In this document: piece by piece, positions 54,081 through 63,784 of the stretch
Numbering within the stretch: the first letter of the stretch is position 1
Layout: each line of letters opens with the position of its first letter
Assembly: GCF_013090115.1 (NCBI RefSeq)
Contig: NZ_JABFNN010000027.1
Location: forward strand, 1-64,000
Direction of reading: 5' to 3'
Source: Flagellimonas amphidinii
GTDB lineage: Bacteria; Bacteroidota; Bacteroidia; Flavobacteriales; Flavobacteriaceae
DNA length: 64,000 nucleotides
Made by a program: the position numbers and the translations under genes
The notes under the pieces: generated by a model
The model's input: only the letters and a program-made list of their open reading frames with translations
Database searches by the model: none
What the model was told of the DNA's origin: nothing

Positions 54081-55706
54081 TTACCTTAAAATGGCATTGT
54101 ATTTAGAGGAATCATCCAACAGTGCCTTTGCTGTTAAAATGGCATCATCGTGTTTTACATAATACTTGTAAAGGCCATCGCGATAAAAATACCTTTTGAT
54201 AATTTCATCTTCCAATTTTTTCTCTATTTCCTTTTTAAAAGTGTTCAAAGCAGAAATTTTTCCGCGATTTACCGTCAAAAGCAGGTCTTTGTATTTTTCT
54301 TGAACTTCTGGGCCCAATAAATGTTCTTCGTTGTTGATGGACTGTTCCAACAATTCTTCAGTTTCAGTTTGAAAAGAAAAGCTTTGCTCTTGGGCATAAG
54401 CTTTGAAAACTTCGTAATCGGTATCAGAAAATGTAAAACTATCTACTGAATTGAAGGTGTGGTCATAATAGAAATTGGTAGCAAAATCGAAGAGAATATT
54501 GTTTTGTTGTAGCGCATCAATAAGTGTGTTCGACTTTAGGGAAGCAATTTCAACATCGGGCATAACACCACCGCCATCCTGAACTTTACGGCCATTTTTA
54601 GTGGTAAACTCTTTGTATTCTGTATTTCTAACCGCATTACCTTCTGTATCTCGGTTCCAATAGTCCAAAGCTTGAATACAACGCCCAGATGGGGTATAAT
54701 ATCTGGAAATAGTAACCTTTAACTGAGTTCCGTAAGTAAGTTTTAATGGCCGTTGAACCAATCCCTTTCCAAAACTTCTGGCGCCCATTATTACGGCACG
54801 GTCCAAGTCCTGAAGACCGCCAGATACAATTTCGCTGGCAGATGCACTTCTTCCGTCAACTAGAATTACCAAAGGCATTTCTAAATCTTCGGGTTGGTTT
54901 CTGGTTTTGTATTCTTGATTGAATTTTTTCACCTTGGATTTTGTGGTTACAATCAATTCACCCTTCGGAACAAATAAATTGGTCACATTAATAGCTTCTG
55001 AAAGCAATCCGCCCGGATTTCCACGAAGGTCCAGTACCAACTTTTCAGCGCCTCTTCCTTTTAGGTCTTGTAAAGCAGATTTGGTCTGGCTAGATGCTTT
55101 TCTATTGAAACGGGAAAGTACAATATACCCGGTCTTGTCATCGATCATATCGTAAAAGGGAACAGCATCCACTTCAACTCCTTCTCGAGTAATGGTTGTT
55201 GTTTTGGTTTCCCCCTGTCTCACAAATGTTACATTGACCGTGGTATTGTTTGCGCCTTTAAGTAATTCCCCTGCATCATCATCAAAATCAGAAACTTTGG
55301 TCTCTCCAATTTTTATGATTTCGTCCCCGGCCTTAAGGCCGGCTTTGTCTGCTGCATATCCTTTGTAAGGCTCTACAATAAGAAGTTTGCTTTCGTAGGA
55401 CCGCACTAAGGCCCCAATTCCAGAATATTCGCCGGCATTATTGATTTTATAGGCCTCAACATCCTGTTCATTTAAAAACTGGGTGTAAGGGTCGAGCTCA
55501 TCCAACATGTTTTTTATGGCAGAATCCATCAACTCTGCAGGATTGGTCTCATCCACGTAGTTCATGTTCAGCTCTTTGAACAAAGTGGTGAAAATTTCAA
55601 TTTGCTTGGCAATTTCAAAAAAATCACTCTTAAAACTACTAGCGCCCACCAAAACCACAACGGCCAAAACGGGGACCCATATTTTCTTATTAAGTATTTT
55701 TTTCAT
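54081..55706 (-). CDS. CtpA-like S41 peptidase (carboxyl-terminal processing protease)
   Basis: Encodes 541 aa from ATG 55706. A signal anchor (about 5-25) is followed by a PDZ domain (about 80-170) and a tail-specific S41 domain (about 175-360). The Ser-Lys dyad is visible in DGRSASASEIVSGG (Ser) and GARSFGKGLVQ (Lys). It should cleave C-termini of periplasmic proteins. The longer TTG frame (55739) is rejected because it places residues before the signal peptide inside rnpA. It overlaps rnpA by 17 bp. This rnpA-S41 pairing is familiar from flavobacteria. Confidence 0.92.
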   Translation of the reverse strand: MKKILNKKIWVPVLAVVVLVGASSFKSDFFEIAKQIEIFTTLFKELNMNYVDETNPAELMDSAIKNMLDELDPYTQFLNEQDVEAYKINNAGEYSGIGALVRSYESKLLIVEPYKGYAADKAGLKAGDEIIKIGETKVSDFDDDAGELLKGANNTTVNVTFVRQGETKTTTITREGVEVDAVPFYDMIDDKTGYIVLSRFNRKASSQTKSALQDLKGRGAEKLVLDLRGNPGGLLSEAINVTNLFVPKGELIVTTKSKVKKFNQEYKTRNQPEDLEMPLVILVDGRSASASEIVSGGLQDLDRAVIMGARSFGKGLVQRPLKLTYGTQLKVTISRYYTPSGRCIQALDYWNRDTEGNAVRNTEYKEFTTKNGRKVQDGGGVMPDVEIASLKSNTLIDALQQNNILFDFATNFYYDHTFNSVDSFTFSDTDYEVFKAYAQEQSFSFQTETEELLEQSINNEEHLLGPEVQEKYKDLLLTVNRGKISALNTFKKEIEKKLEDEIIKRYFYRDGLYKYYVKHDDAILTAKALLDDSSKYNAILR

Positions 55707-56088
55707 GGAATTCTTTTTTAAGAAAAGCCTCCAGGACATTCTTCATTGCTCCATCTACTTCTTCGAAGTTGGGCATCTTGTCACCAAGGTATAAAAATAA
55801 GAACGCAAAATTTCCCTCCATGTTGTTAAAAATAAGGGGCTTGTTCAGCCGGTACGCTTCTCGCAATAATCGTTTGATTCTATTTCGGTGCACCGCTTTT
55901 TTAAACTTTCTTTTTGGAGCAACAACTCCCACTTTAATTTTGGCACCATCATCAAATAAAGAGGGGATATACAACAATTTCACAGGAAATTTATGAATGC
56001 TGCTTCCATCTGCAAAAAGGGTTTCGAAGAGCTTTTTGCTTTTGAGTTTTTCGTTTTTTTGGAAAGTAAAATATTCAGATTTTTCCAC
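55690..56088 (-). CDS. rnpA: Ribonuclease P protein component
   Basis: Encodes about 132 aa. The RnpA hallmark RNR stretch is seen as HRNRIKRLLREAYR, after KVGVVAPKRKFKKA. It binds the RNase P RNA to process pre-tRNA 5' ends. The start is probably GTG 56088 (EKSEYFTFQK...); no ATG precedes it in frame. The frame extension to TTG 56121 crosses an inverted repeat (56103-56120) and is rejected. It overlaps the S41 protease gene by 17 bp. Confidence 0.92.
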   Translation of the reverse strand: MEKSEYFTFQKNEKLKSKKLFETLFADGSSIHKFPVKLLYIPSLFDDGAKIKVGVVAPKRKFKKAVHRNRIKRLLREAYRLNKPLIFNNMEGNFAFLFLYLGDKMPNFEEVDGAMKNVLEAFLKKEFHEKNT

Positions 56089-56102
56089 GGATATACAAAT
56101 AA

Positions 56103-56120
56103 TGTCCCCTTTAGGGGACA
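56103..56120. promoter_or_regulatory. Inverted repeat 15 nt upstream of the rnpA start
   Basis: TGTCCCCT-TT-AGGGGACA: 8-nt arms around 2 nt, GC-rich against the background. It could form a hairpin close to the GTG or bind a regulator. Confidence 0.5.
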
Positions 56121-56173
56121 AAATAATTATGCCATTGGCAAGTTACGGGTAAAAACCTTAACAGCTATGAATC

Positions 56174-58027
56174 CTATGGTTTTGCCTGATATACGTTATT
56201 TTCCCCATTTACATCTGCCATGAGTTGAGAAGGATCCAGAACAATGGCCGTTACCTCATCAACAGGTGTATCTATTGTAAATTCATAAGTGGGATAAGCC
56301 CAGGCCCAATCTTCTAGAACAGTTCTTTTCAAGGCAGGATAAGGATTGTCCTTTTCCCCACGCATCATACGTAAAGGAATGTAATAGGTTTCTTGATTGC
56401 CATCCGCATTTACCACTAAAATATCCAACGGCATGGGCATGTCCCCAATACGTTCAAGGGTAACTTTAGTTTTACCACCTTCTGCTTCCACACTTTTAAT
56501 GGAATAGTCAATGGTATTGGTAGTCTGGGTCCAATCAGTTAAATACCAATCCAATTCCATTCCTGAAACTTTTTCAGCAGTTCTTTTGATATCATTTGGA
56601 ACGGGATGTTTGAATTTAAAATCATCAAAGTATTTTCTGATGGTCTCCATTAATTTACCCTGTCCGATGATATAGCCCAATTGCGACAAAAAGATAGACC
56701 CTTTGCTGTAAGCGGCAATTCCGTAGGCAAAATTGGTGGTATAACGGTCTGCGTGCGTAGTCTGTGGTTTTTCCAAGCCGGAATTCACCAAAGCATAGTA
56801 ACCTTTGTAAGAACCTTCAAAAGGGTTTTCCTTGTTCTGCTCCATAATTTCATTCATGCACAAACTGCTGATAAAAGTAGTGAAGCCTTCATCCATCCAT
56901 TCGTATTTGGATTCGTTGGTCGCCAAAACATGTTGAAACCAAGAATGTGCCATTTCATGTGCCATTACGCCCACTAGACTGGAAAACTGTCTGTTTCCTG
57001 TAATAAGTGTGCTCATGGCATACTCCATTCCACCATCGCCACCTTGTACCACAGAATATTGCTTGTAAGGATATTTACCAATGTTTTTACTGAAGAATTT
57101 CATGGCCGCTTCAGTTTTTGGCTGGAGCTTTTTCCAGTTTTCTATAATTTCTGGATTGTTTTTATAATAAAAGTGCAATGTTGGTCCATCCGGCACTTGT
57201 AAAGTATCATGAATATAATCTGGATCTGCGGCCCACATGAAATCGTGTACGTTCGGCGCTTTAAAATGCCAAGTCAACGTTTTGCCCTTGGTTTTAACTT
57301 TTGTTCCTGGTGTTTCGTAGCCATGTCCTATTTCATTGGGATTTTGTAAATAGCCTGTACCACCTACAACATAGTTTTTGTCTAGGGTAAGTTTTACATC
57401 GAAGTTGCCCCAAACCCCATGAAACTCACGAGCTATATATGGATTGGGATGCCATCCTTCAAAATCATATTCAGATAGTTTAGGGTACCACTGACTCATG
57501 GATAGGGCCACTCCTTCTCTGTTATTTCTTCCAGAACGACGGATTTGCAAGGGTACTTGCCCTTTAAAGGTCATTTCTAAAGTGGTTTTTCCTCCTGAAG
57601 GAATTGGTATTGCCAAATCAACCACAAGAATGGTTCCTTCTTCAGCAAAGGTCACTTTTTTGCCATCTTGAAGCAAGGATTCCACATGCAGATAGCCCAT
57701 TTCGCTTTCAGAAAGCGAGGCAATCCTACTTTTTTCATTTTCCATCATCCTACCATCAGGGTCTTTTATACTTTGAAGTCTAGCATCCATTTCACTGCCG
57801 GGTTGAAAGGCATTGTAATACAAATGATAATAAACTCTGCTTAATTCATCAGGGGAATTATTGGTATAGACCAGCTTTTGGGTTCCCCCATATTGAAAAG
57901 TCTCAACATCCATGGTAACATCCATGGTATAATCTACGTGTTGTTGCCAATATCCAGTGTTATTCTGTGCTGAAAGCATCAAAAACCCAGCTAAAACTGA
58001 AAAAAGGAGTGAAAGAAAACGCTTCAT
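56174..58027 (-). CDS. M1-family metallopeptidase (secreted)
   Basis: Encodes 617 aa with a signal peptide (about 1-20). The family GxMEN-like substrate loop is GGMEYAM, and the zinc site is HEMAHSWFQH followed after 18 residues by DEGF (Glu ligand). It should act as an aminopeptidase in the periplasm or outside. ATG 58027 lies 1 nt after the S8 protease stop, so the MBL-S8-M1 genes form an operon. It has no sorting domain. It resembles the Bacteroidota M1 peptidases distantly related to leukotriene A4 hydrolase. Confidence 0.9.
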   Translation of the reverse strand: MKRFLSLLFSVLAGFLMLSAQNNTGYWQQHVDYTMDVTMDVETFQYGGTQKLVYTNNSPDELSRVYYHLYYNAFQPGSEMDARLQSIKDPDGRMMENEKSRIASLSESEMGYLHVESLLQDGKKVTFAEEGTILVVDLAIPIPSGGKTTLEMTFKGQVPLQIRRSGRNNREGVALSMSQWYPKLSEYDFEGWHPNPYIAREFHGVWGNFDVKLTLDKNYVVGGTGYLQNPNEIGHGYETPGTKVKTKGKTLTWHFKAPNVHDFMWAADPDYIHDTLQVPDGPTLHFYYKNNPEIIENWKKLQPKTEAAMKFFSKNIGKYPYKQYSVVQGGDGGMEYAMSTLITGNRQFSSLVGVMAHEMAHSWFQHVLATNESKYEWMDEGFTTFISSLCMNEIMEQNKENPFEGSYKGYYALVNSGLEKPQTTHADRYTTNFAYGIAAYSKGSIFLSQLGYIIGQGKLMETIRKYFDDFKFKHPVPNDIKRTAEKVSGMELDWYLTDWTQTTNTIDYSIKSVEAEGGKTKVTLERIGDMPMPLDILVVNADGNQETYYIPLRMMRGEKDNPYPALKRTVLEDWAWAYPTYEFTIDTPVDEVTAIVLDPSQLMADVNGENNVYQAKP

Positions 58028-58028
58028 G

Positions 58029-59678
58029 TTATTTTGTATTGCTAGACAATGTGGTTTTTCCTTTGGAAATGTTCTCAGCCAAAATTAATGCATTGTACGC
58101 ATTGACCATTTTCCCAGATTTGGAAATTTTATCAAAAGTATCTGACTTGGATGCATCTCCAGCTACAATTACAGAAGTTTTGGAACGCAGGCCTGATTGC
58201 ATCAAAATATGTTTTACTTGTCTTGCCGAAAGTTGTGGATAATACGACCTAATTAAGGCAGCTACTCCGGCAACAGCAGGTGCTGCCATTGAAGTCCCAC
58301 CCTGAAAATCATAATCATTGTTGGGCAGAGTGGAATAGATATCGTCCCCTGGGGCAAAAACATCTACGTTTTGCTTGCCATAATTGGAAAAAGTGGCAAC
58401 CATTTTAGAACCGTAGTTACTGGCCAAAGCACCAACGGTAATCACATTATCTGAAATTTCAACGTTTCCAAACTTATGGTCATTTGGATAGTTTGGATTC
58501 TCAGGATTGTCCAAATCATGACCATCATTACCAGCTGCATGAACAATAAGCACATCTTTTGAAGCTGCATATTTGATGGCATCATATACCCATGTCGCAT
58601 AAGGGGAAAAGGATTTTCCAAAACTGCAATTAATGATTTTAGCACCATTATCCACTGCATATCGAATGCCCAAAGCAATATCTTTATCGTATTCGTCACC
58701 GTTGGGAACTGCTCTAATGCTCATTATTTGAACATTTTTGGCCACACCGTTGACGCCCTTTCCGTTATTTCTTTCAGCAGCAATGATTCCCGCTACATGG
58801 GTTCCATGGCTTTCGGTGTCAACACGGTTTTTGGGATTTCCATTGCCGTAATCAGTGTCGGTTATATCATAAGGATTGTCGCCAACAATAGCTCTACCGT
58901 CAAAATCCTTATTAAGGTTATAATTGACCTGATCTGTAAAGTAGGTGATGCCTTCATTCAATTCTTCCATAACCTCTTTAATACTGTCACCGTATGCGAA
59001 CATTTGCGTTAGAATTGCAATGTTCTGCTGCATTTGTTCCGTTTTGGCTTCTATGGCCATCAATTCTTTTTTGGTGTAAGAATCTTTGCCCAATTCTTTT
59101 TTAACAGCTTCATCGGCATTTTTCACCACTTGGAAAATTTGGTCATATTGCTGCTTGTTTTGAAGAGCTTTTGGATATGCTTCATCCAATTTTAACCTTG
59201 CTTTTGCCCTTTGGGAGGCATCTCCAATATCCAACCGTAGCATTCTAACATACTCCAATTGTTCATTGTAGGCCTCACCTAAAAAGTTGTATCCGTGAAT
59301 ATCATCAATATATCCATTGCCATCATCATCCTTTCCATTATTGGGACGCTCCCCTTTATTGGTCCAAAGCACATCGTCCAAATCCTCATGCTCTAAATCA
59401 ATACCAGAATCCACCACTGCTACAACAACGGTTTTTCCACTTTTGTTTTTGATGATTTCACGATAGGCTTTATCAACACTCATTCCAGGGATGGTATCAG
59501 CGATTAGGTCTGCATGGCCCCAAGTCTTTTTCTGAGCTTCGGTTAGCTCAGAGACTTTAAGAGGAACGGCATCTATGTTTTCAACGGGAGTAGAAACTAA
59601 GGTAGTGGCTCCACATCCCATAAGAAATATGGAAGCAGAAATAGCAGTAAAGGGTATTCGAGTATATTTTCGATTCAT
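58029..59678 (-). CDS. S8-family subtilisin-like serine protease (lipoprotein)
   Basis: Encodes 549 aa from ATG 59678, with a lipoprotein signal (lipobox LMGC). The catalytic triad is clear: VAVVDSGIDLEHEDL (Asp), SHGTHVAGI (His) and GGTSMAAPAVAG (Ser). A ~140-aa insertion between the Asp and His blocks is helical and charged (about residues 135-275). It is likely tethered to the outer membrane. The frame from 59729 is rejected because it puts 17 residues before the lipoprotein signal. It is followed 1 nt later by the M1 peptidase. Confidence 0.92.
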   Translation of the reverse strand: MNRKYTRIPFTAISASIFLMGCGATTLVSTPVENIDAVPLKVSELTEAQKKTWGHADLIADTIPGMSVDKAYREIIKNKSGKTVVVAVVDSGIDLEHEDLDDVLWTNKGERPNNGKDDDGNGYIDDIHGYNFLGEAYNEQLEYVRMLRLDIGDASQRAKARLKLDEAYPKALQNKQQYDQIFQVVKNADEAVKKELGKDSYTKKELMAIEAKTEQMQQNIAILTQMFAYGDSIKEVMEELNEGITYFTDQVNYNLNKDFDGRAIVGDNPYDITDTDYGNGNPKNRVDTESHGTHVAGIIAAERNNGKGVNGVAKNVQIMSIRAVPNGDEYDKDIALGIRYAVDNGAKIINCSFGKSFSPYATWVYDAIKYAASKDVLIVHAAGNDGHDLDNPENPNYPNDHKFGNVEISDNVITVGALASNYGSKMVATFSNYGKQNVDVFAPGDDIYSTLPNNDYDFQGGTSMAAPAVAGVAALIRSYYPQLSARQVKHILMQSGLRSKTSVIVAGDASKSDTFDKISKSGKMVNAYNALILAENISKGKTTLSSNTK

Positions 59679-59712
59679 AAATATGTAATTATAGCAATGT
59701 AAAACTTTATTG

Positions 59713-60573
59713 TTATTTGAATATTTCATTAAAGGAGAACAATTCGTTCAGCCGCACTCCTTTTTCGGTTTGTTTGAGTGAACACAGTTGGTTATGCGCA
59801 TCGTGTTCAAAATACAATAACCAATCGTTTTTTGCAGCAGTGTTCAAAAATTCGGCTTTTTCTTTTAGCGTAAGCAAGGGACGGGTGTCATATCCCATTA
59901 CGTAAGGCAAAGGAATATGTCCAGCGGTAGGAATTAAATCGGCAACAAAAACTATGGTTTTGTTTTGATAGTTGATATGGGGGAGCATTTGTTTTTCTGT
60001 ATGTCCATCCACAAAAAGAATACCAAACCCCAGAGGGGAAGTTTTCATGTAAGTATCTTGTGAATGCTCCACAAAATGTAATTGCCCACTTTCTTGAATG
60101 GGCAATAGGTTTTCTTTTAAAAACGATGCTTTTTCACGGGCATTTGGGTTGATGGCCCAATCCCAATGGCCTTTGTTACTCCAAAAACGCGCATTTTTAA
60201 AAGCAGGTTCATAACCAGTTCTATCCTTGTTCCATTGAATGCTGCCACCGCAATGATCAAAGTGTAAATGGGTAAGAAATACATCGGTGATATCATCCCT
60301 ATGGAAACCCAATTTATTTAAAGAATTGTCCAAGGAATAATCCCCCCAGAGATAGTAGTAACTGAAGAATTTTTCAGATTGTTTGTTCCCAAGACCATTA
60401 TCTATTAAAATGAGACGATTTCCATCCTCAATCAAAAGACATCGAGCTGCAAGCTCAATCATATTTTTGGAATCTGCTGGATTGGTCCTGTTCCAAATGG
60501 ATTTTGGGACGACACCAAACATGGCGCCTCCATCCAATTTAAAATTACCAGTCTCTATGGGATAAATTGTCAT
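59713..60573 (-). CDS. Metallo-beta-lactamase fold hydrolase
   Basis: Encodes 286 aa with the MBL zinc motif THLHFDHCGG (about residues 101-110), then VDGHTEKQMLPH and the FVADLIPTAGH loop typical of MBL hydrolases, of the group near quorum-quenching lactonases. The substrate is unknown. There is no signal peptide, so it is cytoplasmic. It ends 34 nt before the S8 protease start and probably heads the operon. Confidence 0.9.
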   Translation of the reverse strand: MTIYPIETGNFKLDGGAMFGVVPKSIWNRTNPADSKNMIELAARCLLIEDGNRLILIDNGLGNKQSEKFFSYYYLWGDYSLDNSLNKLGFHRDDITDVFLTHLHFDHCGGSIQWNKDRTGYEPAFKNARFWSNKGHWDWAINPNAREKASFLKENLLPIQESGQLHFVEHSQDTYMKTSPLGFGILFVDGHTEKQMLPHINYQNKTIVFVADLIPTAGHIPLPYVMGYDTRPLLTLKEKAEFLNTAAKNDWLLYFEHDAHNQLCSLKQTEKGVRLNELFSFNEIFK

Positions 60574-60824
60574 TCAGAAAAGCAAATGGCATGCAAAATA
60601 AGAAAAGAGCAACGCAAAAGGAGAAAAAGAAAGGATTTATTGGGCCTATTTTAACAAATTTGGGTTGATTGTAACTCTTTTTATGGCTTTTTTGATATGG
60701 TTACCAGCTATTTAGAATGGAGATTATCTTCAAAAAACGCCTAATTAGTGCTATAAAAATTAGCAGAAAAGAATTATTGACCATTATTTGAAGAAAAACT
60801 GTAAATTTCAAAAAAACTAAATCA

Positions 60825-62666
60825 ATGCTAGAACTAGCAGGAATTATTATTCTCGGCATTATTGCACAATGGGTGGCTTGGAGATTTAAATTACCTGCCA
60901 TTTTACCTTTGATTTTAATTGGATTATTGGTTGGCCCTGTGGCCACATTATATACCGAGGATGGTGCAAAACTCATTGAGCCTATTTGGAATGGTACCAA
61001 AGGGCTTTTCCCCGGTGATGGATTATACTATTTTGTGTCCTTGGCCATCAGTATTATTCTTTTTGAAGGAGGATTAACGCTAAAAAGGTCTGAAATTGCC
61101 AATGTAGGACCAGTTATCACTAAACTAATCACGGTTGGAACTGTGGTGACTTTCTTTGGCGCAGGGGTGGCAGCCCATTATATTTTTGGGCTCTCTTGGC
61201 AAATATCCTTCTTGTTTTCAGCATTGATTATTGTTACAGGACCAACGGTAATTACACCTATTTTGAGGAATATTCCATTAAAGAAGGATGTTTCTGCTGT
61301 GTTAAAATGGGAAGGTATTCTCATAGACCCGATAGGGGCATTGGTTGCGGTTTTGGTCTTTGAGTTTATCAGTGTTGGGGAAGGACAGGCCTTTACCAAA
61401 ACGGCTCTTATAGAATTTGGAAAGATCTTGTTGTTTGGAACAACTTTCGGATTCACATTTGCACATGCATTGGCATTTGCGATCAAAAAAGATTTTATTC
61501 CACATTACCTTTTAAATGTAGTTTCTCTTTCAGTGGTTTTGTTGGTATTTGTTGAATCTGATTTGTTCGCTCACGAATCTGGCCTCTTGGCGGTGGTGGT
61601 CATGGGAATGGTATTGGGCAATATGAATCTGCCCAATTTAAAGGAGTTGCTATACTTTAAGGAATCGCTCAGTGTCCTGTTGATATCAATTTTATTTATC
61701 CTCTTGGCTGCTAATATTAATATTGGCGATATGCAACTGATCTATAATTGGAACTCTGTGGCCCTTTTTGCTGTAATTGTGTTTATTATTCGACCTCTTG
61801 GAGTATTTCTAAGCTCCCAAGGGTCTAATTTAAAATTCAATGAAAAGCTTTTTATAGGCTGGGTGGGCCCAAGAGGTATCGTGGCCGCCGGTATTGCCTC
61901 TTTATTTGGTTCGAAATTGTTGGCAAAGGGAGAACCAGGTTCAGAATACATTACCCCTTTGGTATTTATGATTGTTTTGGGAACCGTATTGCTCAACGCA
62001 ACAACAGCCAGGCTTTTTGCAAAGCTAGTGGGGGTGTTCTTGAAGAAATCCGAAGGAATTTTGATAATTGGAGCATCTAAATTGTCTAGAATTATAGCCA
62101 ACTATTTAAAAAAGAACAATAGACATGTGGTTTTGATCGACAATAATCAAACCAATGTTGATAAAGCTAAAAAGCTTGGATTGGAAGCTATTACAGCAGA
62201 TATCTTTTCAGATACGTTGACAGATAATATTGAGCTTAACGACATGGGATATTTGATGGCGCTTACTGGAAACGCGGACATCAATAATTTTGCAATCAAC
62301 AAATTTCAAAAACAGTTTGGAGAAAATGGGGCCTTCCGATTAGTGAACACAGAGGAGGTCAATAATCCTGATAACAACCCAAAAGAAGGCTTATTTTCTC
62401 CTACAGATGATTTTATCAACTTAATGGAAATTATTCGTAGTTACCCATCCATTCAGGAGATTGACGTTACTGACAAGCAACATTATGACAATCTCATGGA
62501 GGTTGCAAAAAAAGAAAAAGATATTGTGCCAGTATTTACCAAATCTCCCAATGGCAGTCTTGAAATTATTCAGGCCAATAGTCAGGATTTTCAGCTCAAA
62601 GGAGAGGGTTATAAATTGGTATATCTAGGAAAGGCTTTTGATGCTAACGGGCAACTCGTTTCTTAA
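60825..62666 (+). CDS. Cation:proton antiporter with TrkA-N regulatory domain (CPA family)
   Basis: Encodes 613 aa: about 12 membrane helices (residues 1-395) of the NhaP/CPA1-2 type, with GILIDPIGALVAV (conserved Asp) and GPRGIVAAGIASL. A cytoplasmic TrkA-N/RCK-like domain follows (about 400-520, IIGASKLSRIIANYLK, Rossmann NAD-binding pattern). It exchanges Na+ or K+ for H+ in the inner membrane. It stands alone, divergent from the MBL gene across 251 bp that hold no further gene. Confidence 0.9.
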   Translation: MLELAGIIILGIIAQWVAWRFKLPAILPLILIGLLVGPVATLYTEDGAKLIEPIWNGTKGLFPGDGLYYFVSLAISIILFEGGLTLKRSEIANVGPVITKLITVGTVVTFFGAGVAAHYIFGLSWQISFLFSALIIVTGPTVITPILRNIPLKKDVSAVLKWEGILIDPIGALVAVLVFEFISVGEGQAFTKTALIEFGKILLFGTTFGFTFAHALAFAIKKDFIPHYLLNVVSLSVVLLVFVESDLFAHESGLLAVVVMGMVLGNMNLPNLKELLYFKESLSVLLISILFILLAANINIGDMQLIYNWNSVALFAVIVFIIRPLGVFLSSQGSNLKFNEKLFIGWVGPRGIVAAGIASLFGSKLLAKGEPGSEYITPLVFMIVLGTVLLNATTARLFAKLVGVFLKKSEGILIIGASKLSRIIANYLKKNNRHVVLIDNNQTNVDKAKKLGLEAITADIFSDTLTDNIELNDMGYLMALTGNADINNFAINKFQKQFGENGAFRLVNTEEVNNPDNNPKEGLFSPTDDFINLMEIIRSYPSIQEIDVTDKQHYDNLMEVAKKEKDIVPVFTKSPNGSLEIIQANSQDFQLKGEGYKLVYLGKAFDANGQLVS

Positions 62667-62737
62667 ATTTATTCCTCTCATCCTCTAGTTTATTTGTTTA
62701 CATCAATTCGTATGGCGTATACGTCAATCGCCTCCTA

Positions 62738-62765
62738 TTGAGTTACTTAACCCTTTATAGATTTG
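62738..62765 (+). promoter_or_regulatory. Promoter of the 84-aa lipoprotein gene
   Basis: TTG (62738-62740), 17-nt spacer, TAGATTTG (62758-62765): a full Bacteroidota-type promoter. Confidence 0.65.
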
Positions 62766-62801
62766 GGTTGCTTTTAAGCGAATGACCTAAATCTTAAGAT
62801 A

Positions 62802-63056
62802 GTGAGAATATATTTACTACTGTTACTTTGGGCAATTGTCTTGCTTTTTGGTTGCTCTAAAGAGGATGAAGCATCCAATTGTGATTCTTGCATAATCCAA
62901 ACGCAAAAAGTTAAGTTTTGCGATAATGGGGATGGAACATACCTTATCAGTTCGGCAGGAGAAAGTTTAAAATACACGTCCCAAGAAATAGAAGACCTTG
63001 GTTTAACTTTTGAGGAGTATATGAAATCTTGTTGTATTTCTGGAAAGATTCAATAA
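62802..63056 (+). CDS. Small Cys-containing lipoprotein of unknown function
   Basis: Encodes 84 aa starting GTG 62802. The lipoprotein signal ends at the lipobox LLFGC (Cys 18). The remaining ~66 residues carry the Cys pattern CDSC...FCDNG...SCCISG and a KFCDNGDGTYLIS strand-turn motif, suggesting a small disulfide-stabilised fold. No family is recognised. It has its own promoter and is followed immediately by a nested hairpin (63060-63130). Confidence 0.75.
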   Translation: MRIYLLLLLWAIVLLFGCSKEDEASNCDSCIIQTQKVKFCDNGDGTYLISSAGESLKYTSQEIEDLGLTFEEYMKSCCISGKIQ

Positions 63057-63059
63057 AAA

Positions 63060-63139
63060 GAATGCGCCAAGACACTTTTTTCTGGTCAATCAGATTTCAA
63101 CAAAGTTGAAGACAACCAGTTGACGCATTCGCTTTTTTA
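63060..63139 (+). terminator. Large nested hairpin with T-run after the 84-aa lipoprotein gene
   Basis: GAATGCGCCAA (63060-63070) pairs with TTGACGCATTC (63120-63130) with one mismatch. Inside, CTGGT (63082-63086) pairs with ACCAG (63115-63119), and TTCAAC (63096-63101) with GTTGAA (63105-63110). A run of Ts follows. It probably acts as a terminator but is larger than usual, so it may also be a stable small RNA. Confidence 0.65.
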
Positions 63140-63176
63140 TTCTTTTAATATTGAAATAATGGCATAGCGCCCCATT

Positions 63177-63728
63177 TCACCAAGACCTCATTACCCTGCC
63201 CCTAAATTCGTAATCCGATCCGCGAAAAGCGATTTCAGCCCTAATGATGATATGTTTGCGTTTGCCCACTCTCCATCTGGGCCCCAATGAAAAATAAAGG
63301 TCATTGCCTCCATTCTCTTTTAAAGAGAAAGCGTATCCCAAGTTGCCACCAACCCCAAATTTTTTGGACAACGAATAGTCTATACGTGCACTAGCGGAAA
63401 TCAGCCCAAAACCTTCTATATTTTTATCCTTGCCGACAAAATGTGTATAGTCCGCTTCTGGACCTGCACTTAGGTTTTTGGTCACGCCAAATTTGTATCC
63501 TGCAACAACTCCATAGGAGAAAGAACTTACATCTCCCAGATTTCCAGAGGGAATCCCTACGCTCAATCCAAGATGTGTGGAATTGGCCAATTCATCTTTT
63601 GAAATGGTGGAAACTGCAACGAGAGTTTCTTGTTTTGACTGATTTCTTTTTTGCGCCGTGCAGAATGTCGTATCAAAAAATAACAAGGCCACTGGAATTA
63701 GAAAGAAAAATAATTTTGTGTTTTTCAT
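63177..63728 (-). CDS. Outer-membrane beta-barrel protein
   Basis: Encodes 183 aa from ATG 63728 with a signal peptide (about 1-25, ending near FCTAQ). The body has alternating amphipathic strands with glycines (HLGLSVGIPSGNLG, GVVAGYKFGV, NLGYAFSLKE) and ends in a Trp (RVMRSW), as expected for an 8-strand outer-membrane barrel (OmpX/porin-type fold). Its function is unknown. The frame extension to 63776 would precede the signal peptide. It is next to the partial barrel gene at 63785 and is likely related to it. Confidence 0.8.
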   Translation of the reverse strand: MKNTKLFFFLIPVALLFFDTTFCTAQKRNQSKQETLVAVSTISKDELANSTHLGLSVGIPSGNLGDVSSFSYGVVAGYKFGVTKNLSAGPEADYTHFVGKDKNIEGFGLISASARIDYSLSKKFGVGGNLGYAFSLKENGGNDLYFSLGPRWRVGKRKHIIIRAEIAFRGSDYEFRGRVMRSW

Positions 63729-63784
63729 ATTAGAAATGTTGTTGAGTTGATGTACTACTGAATAGCAGAAAGCCATCCATGTTT

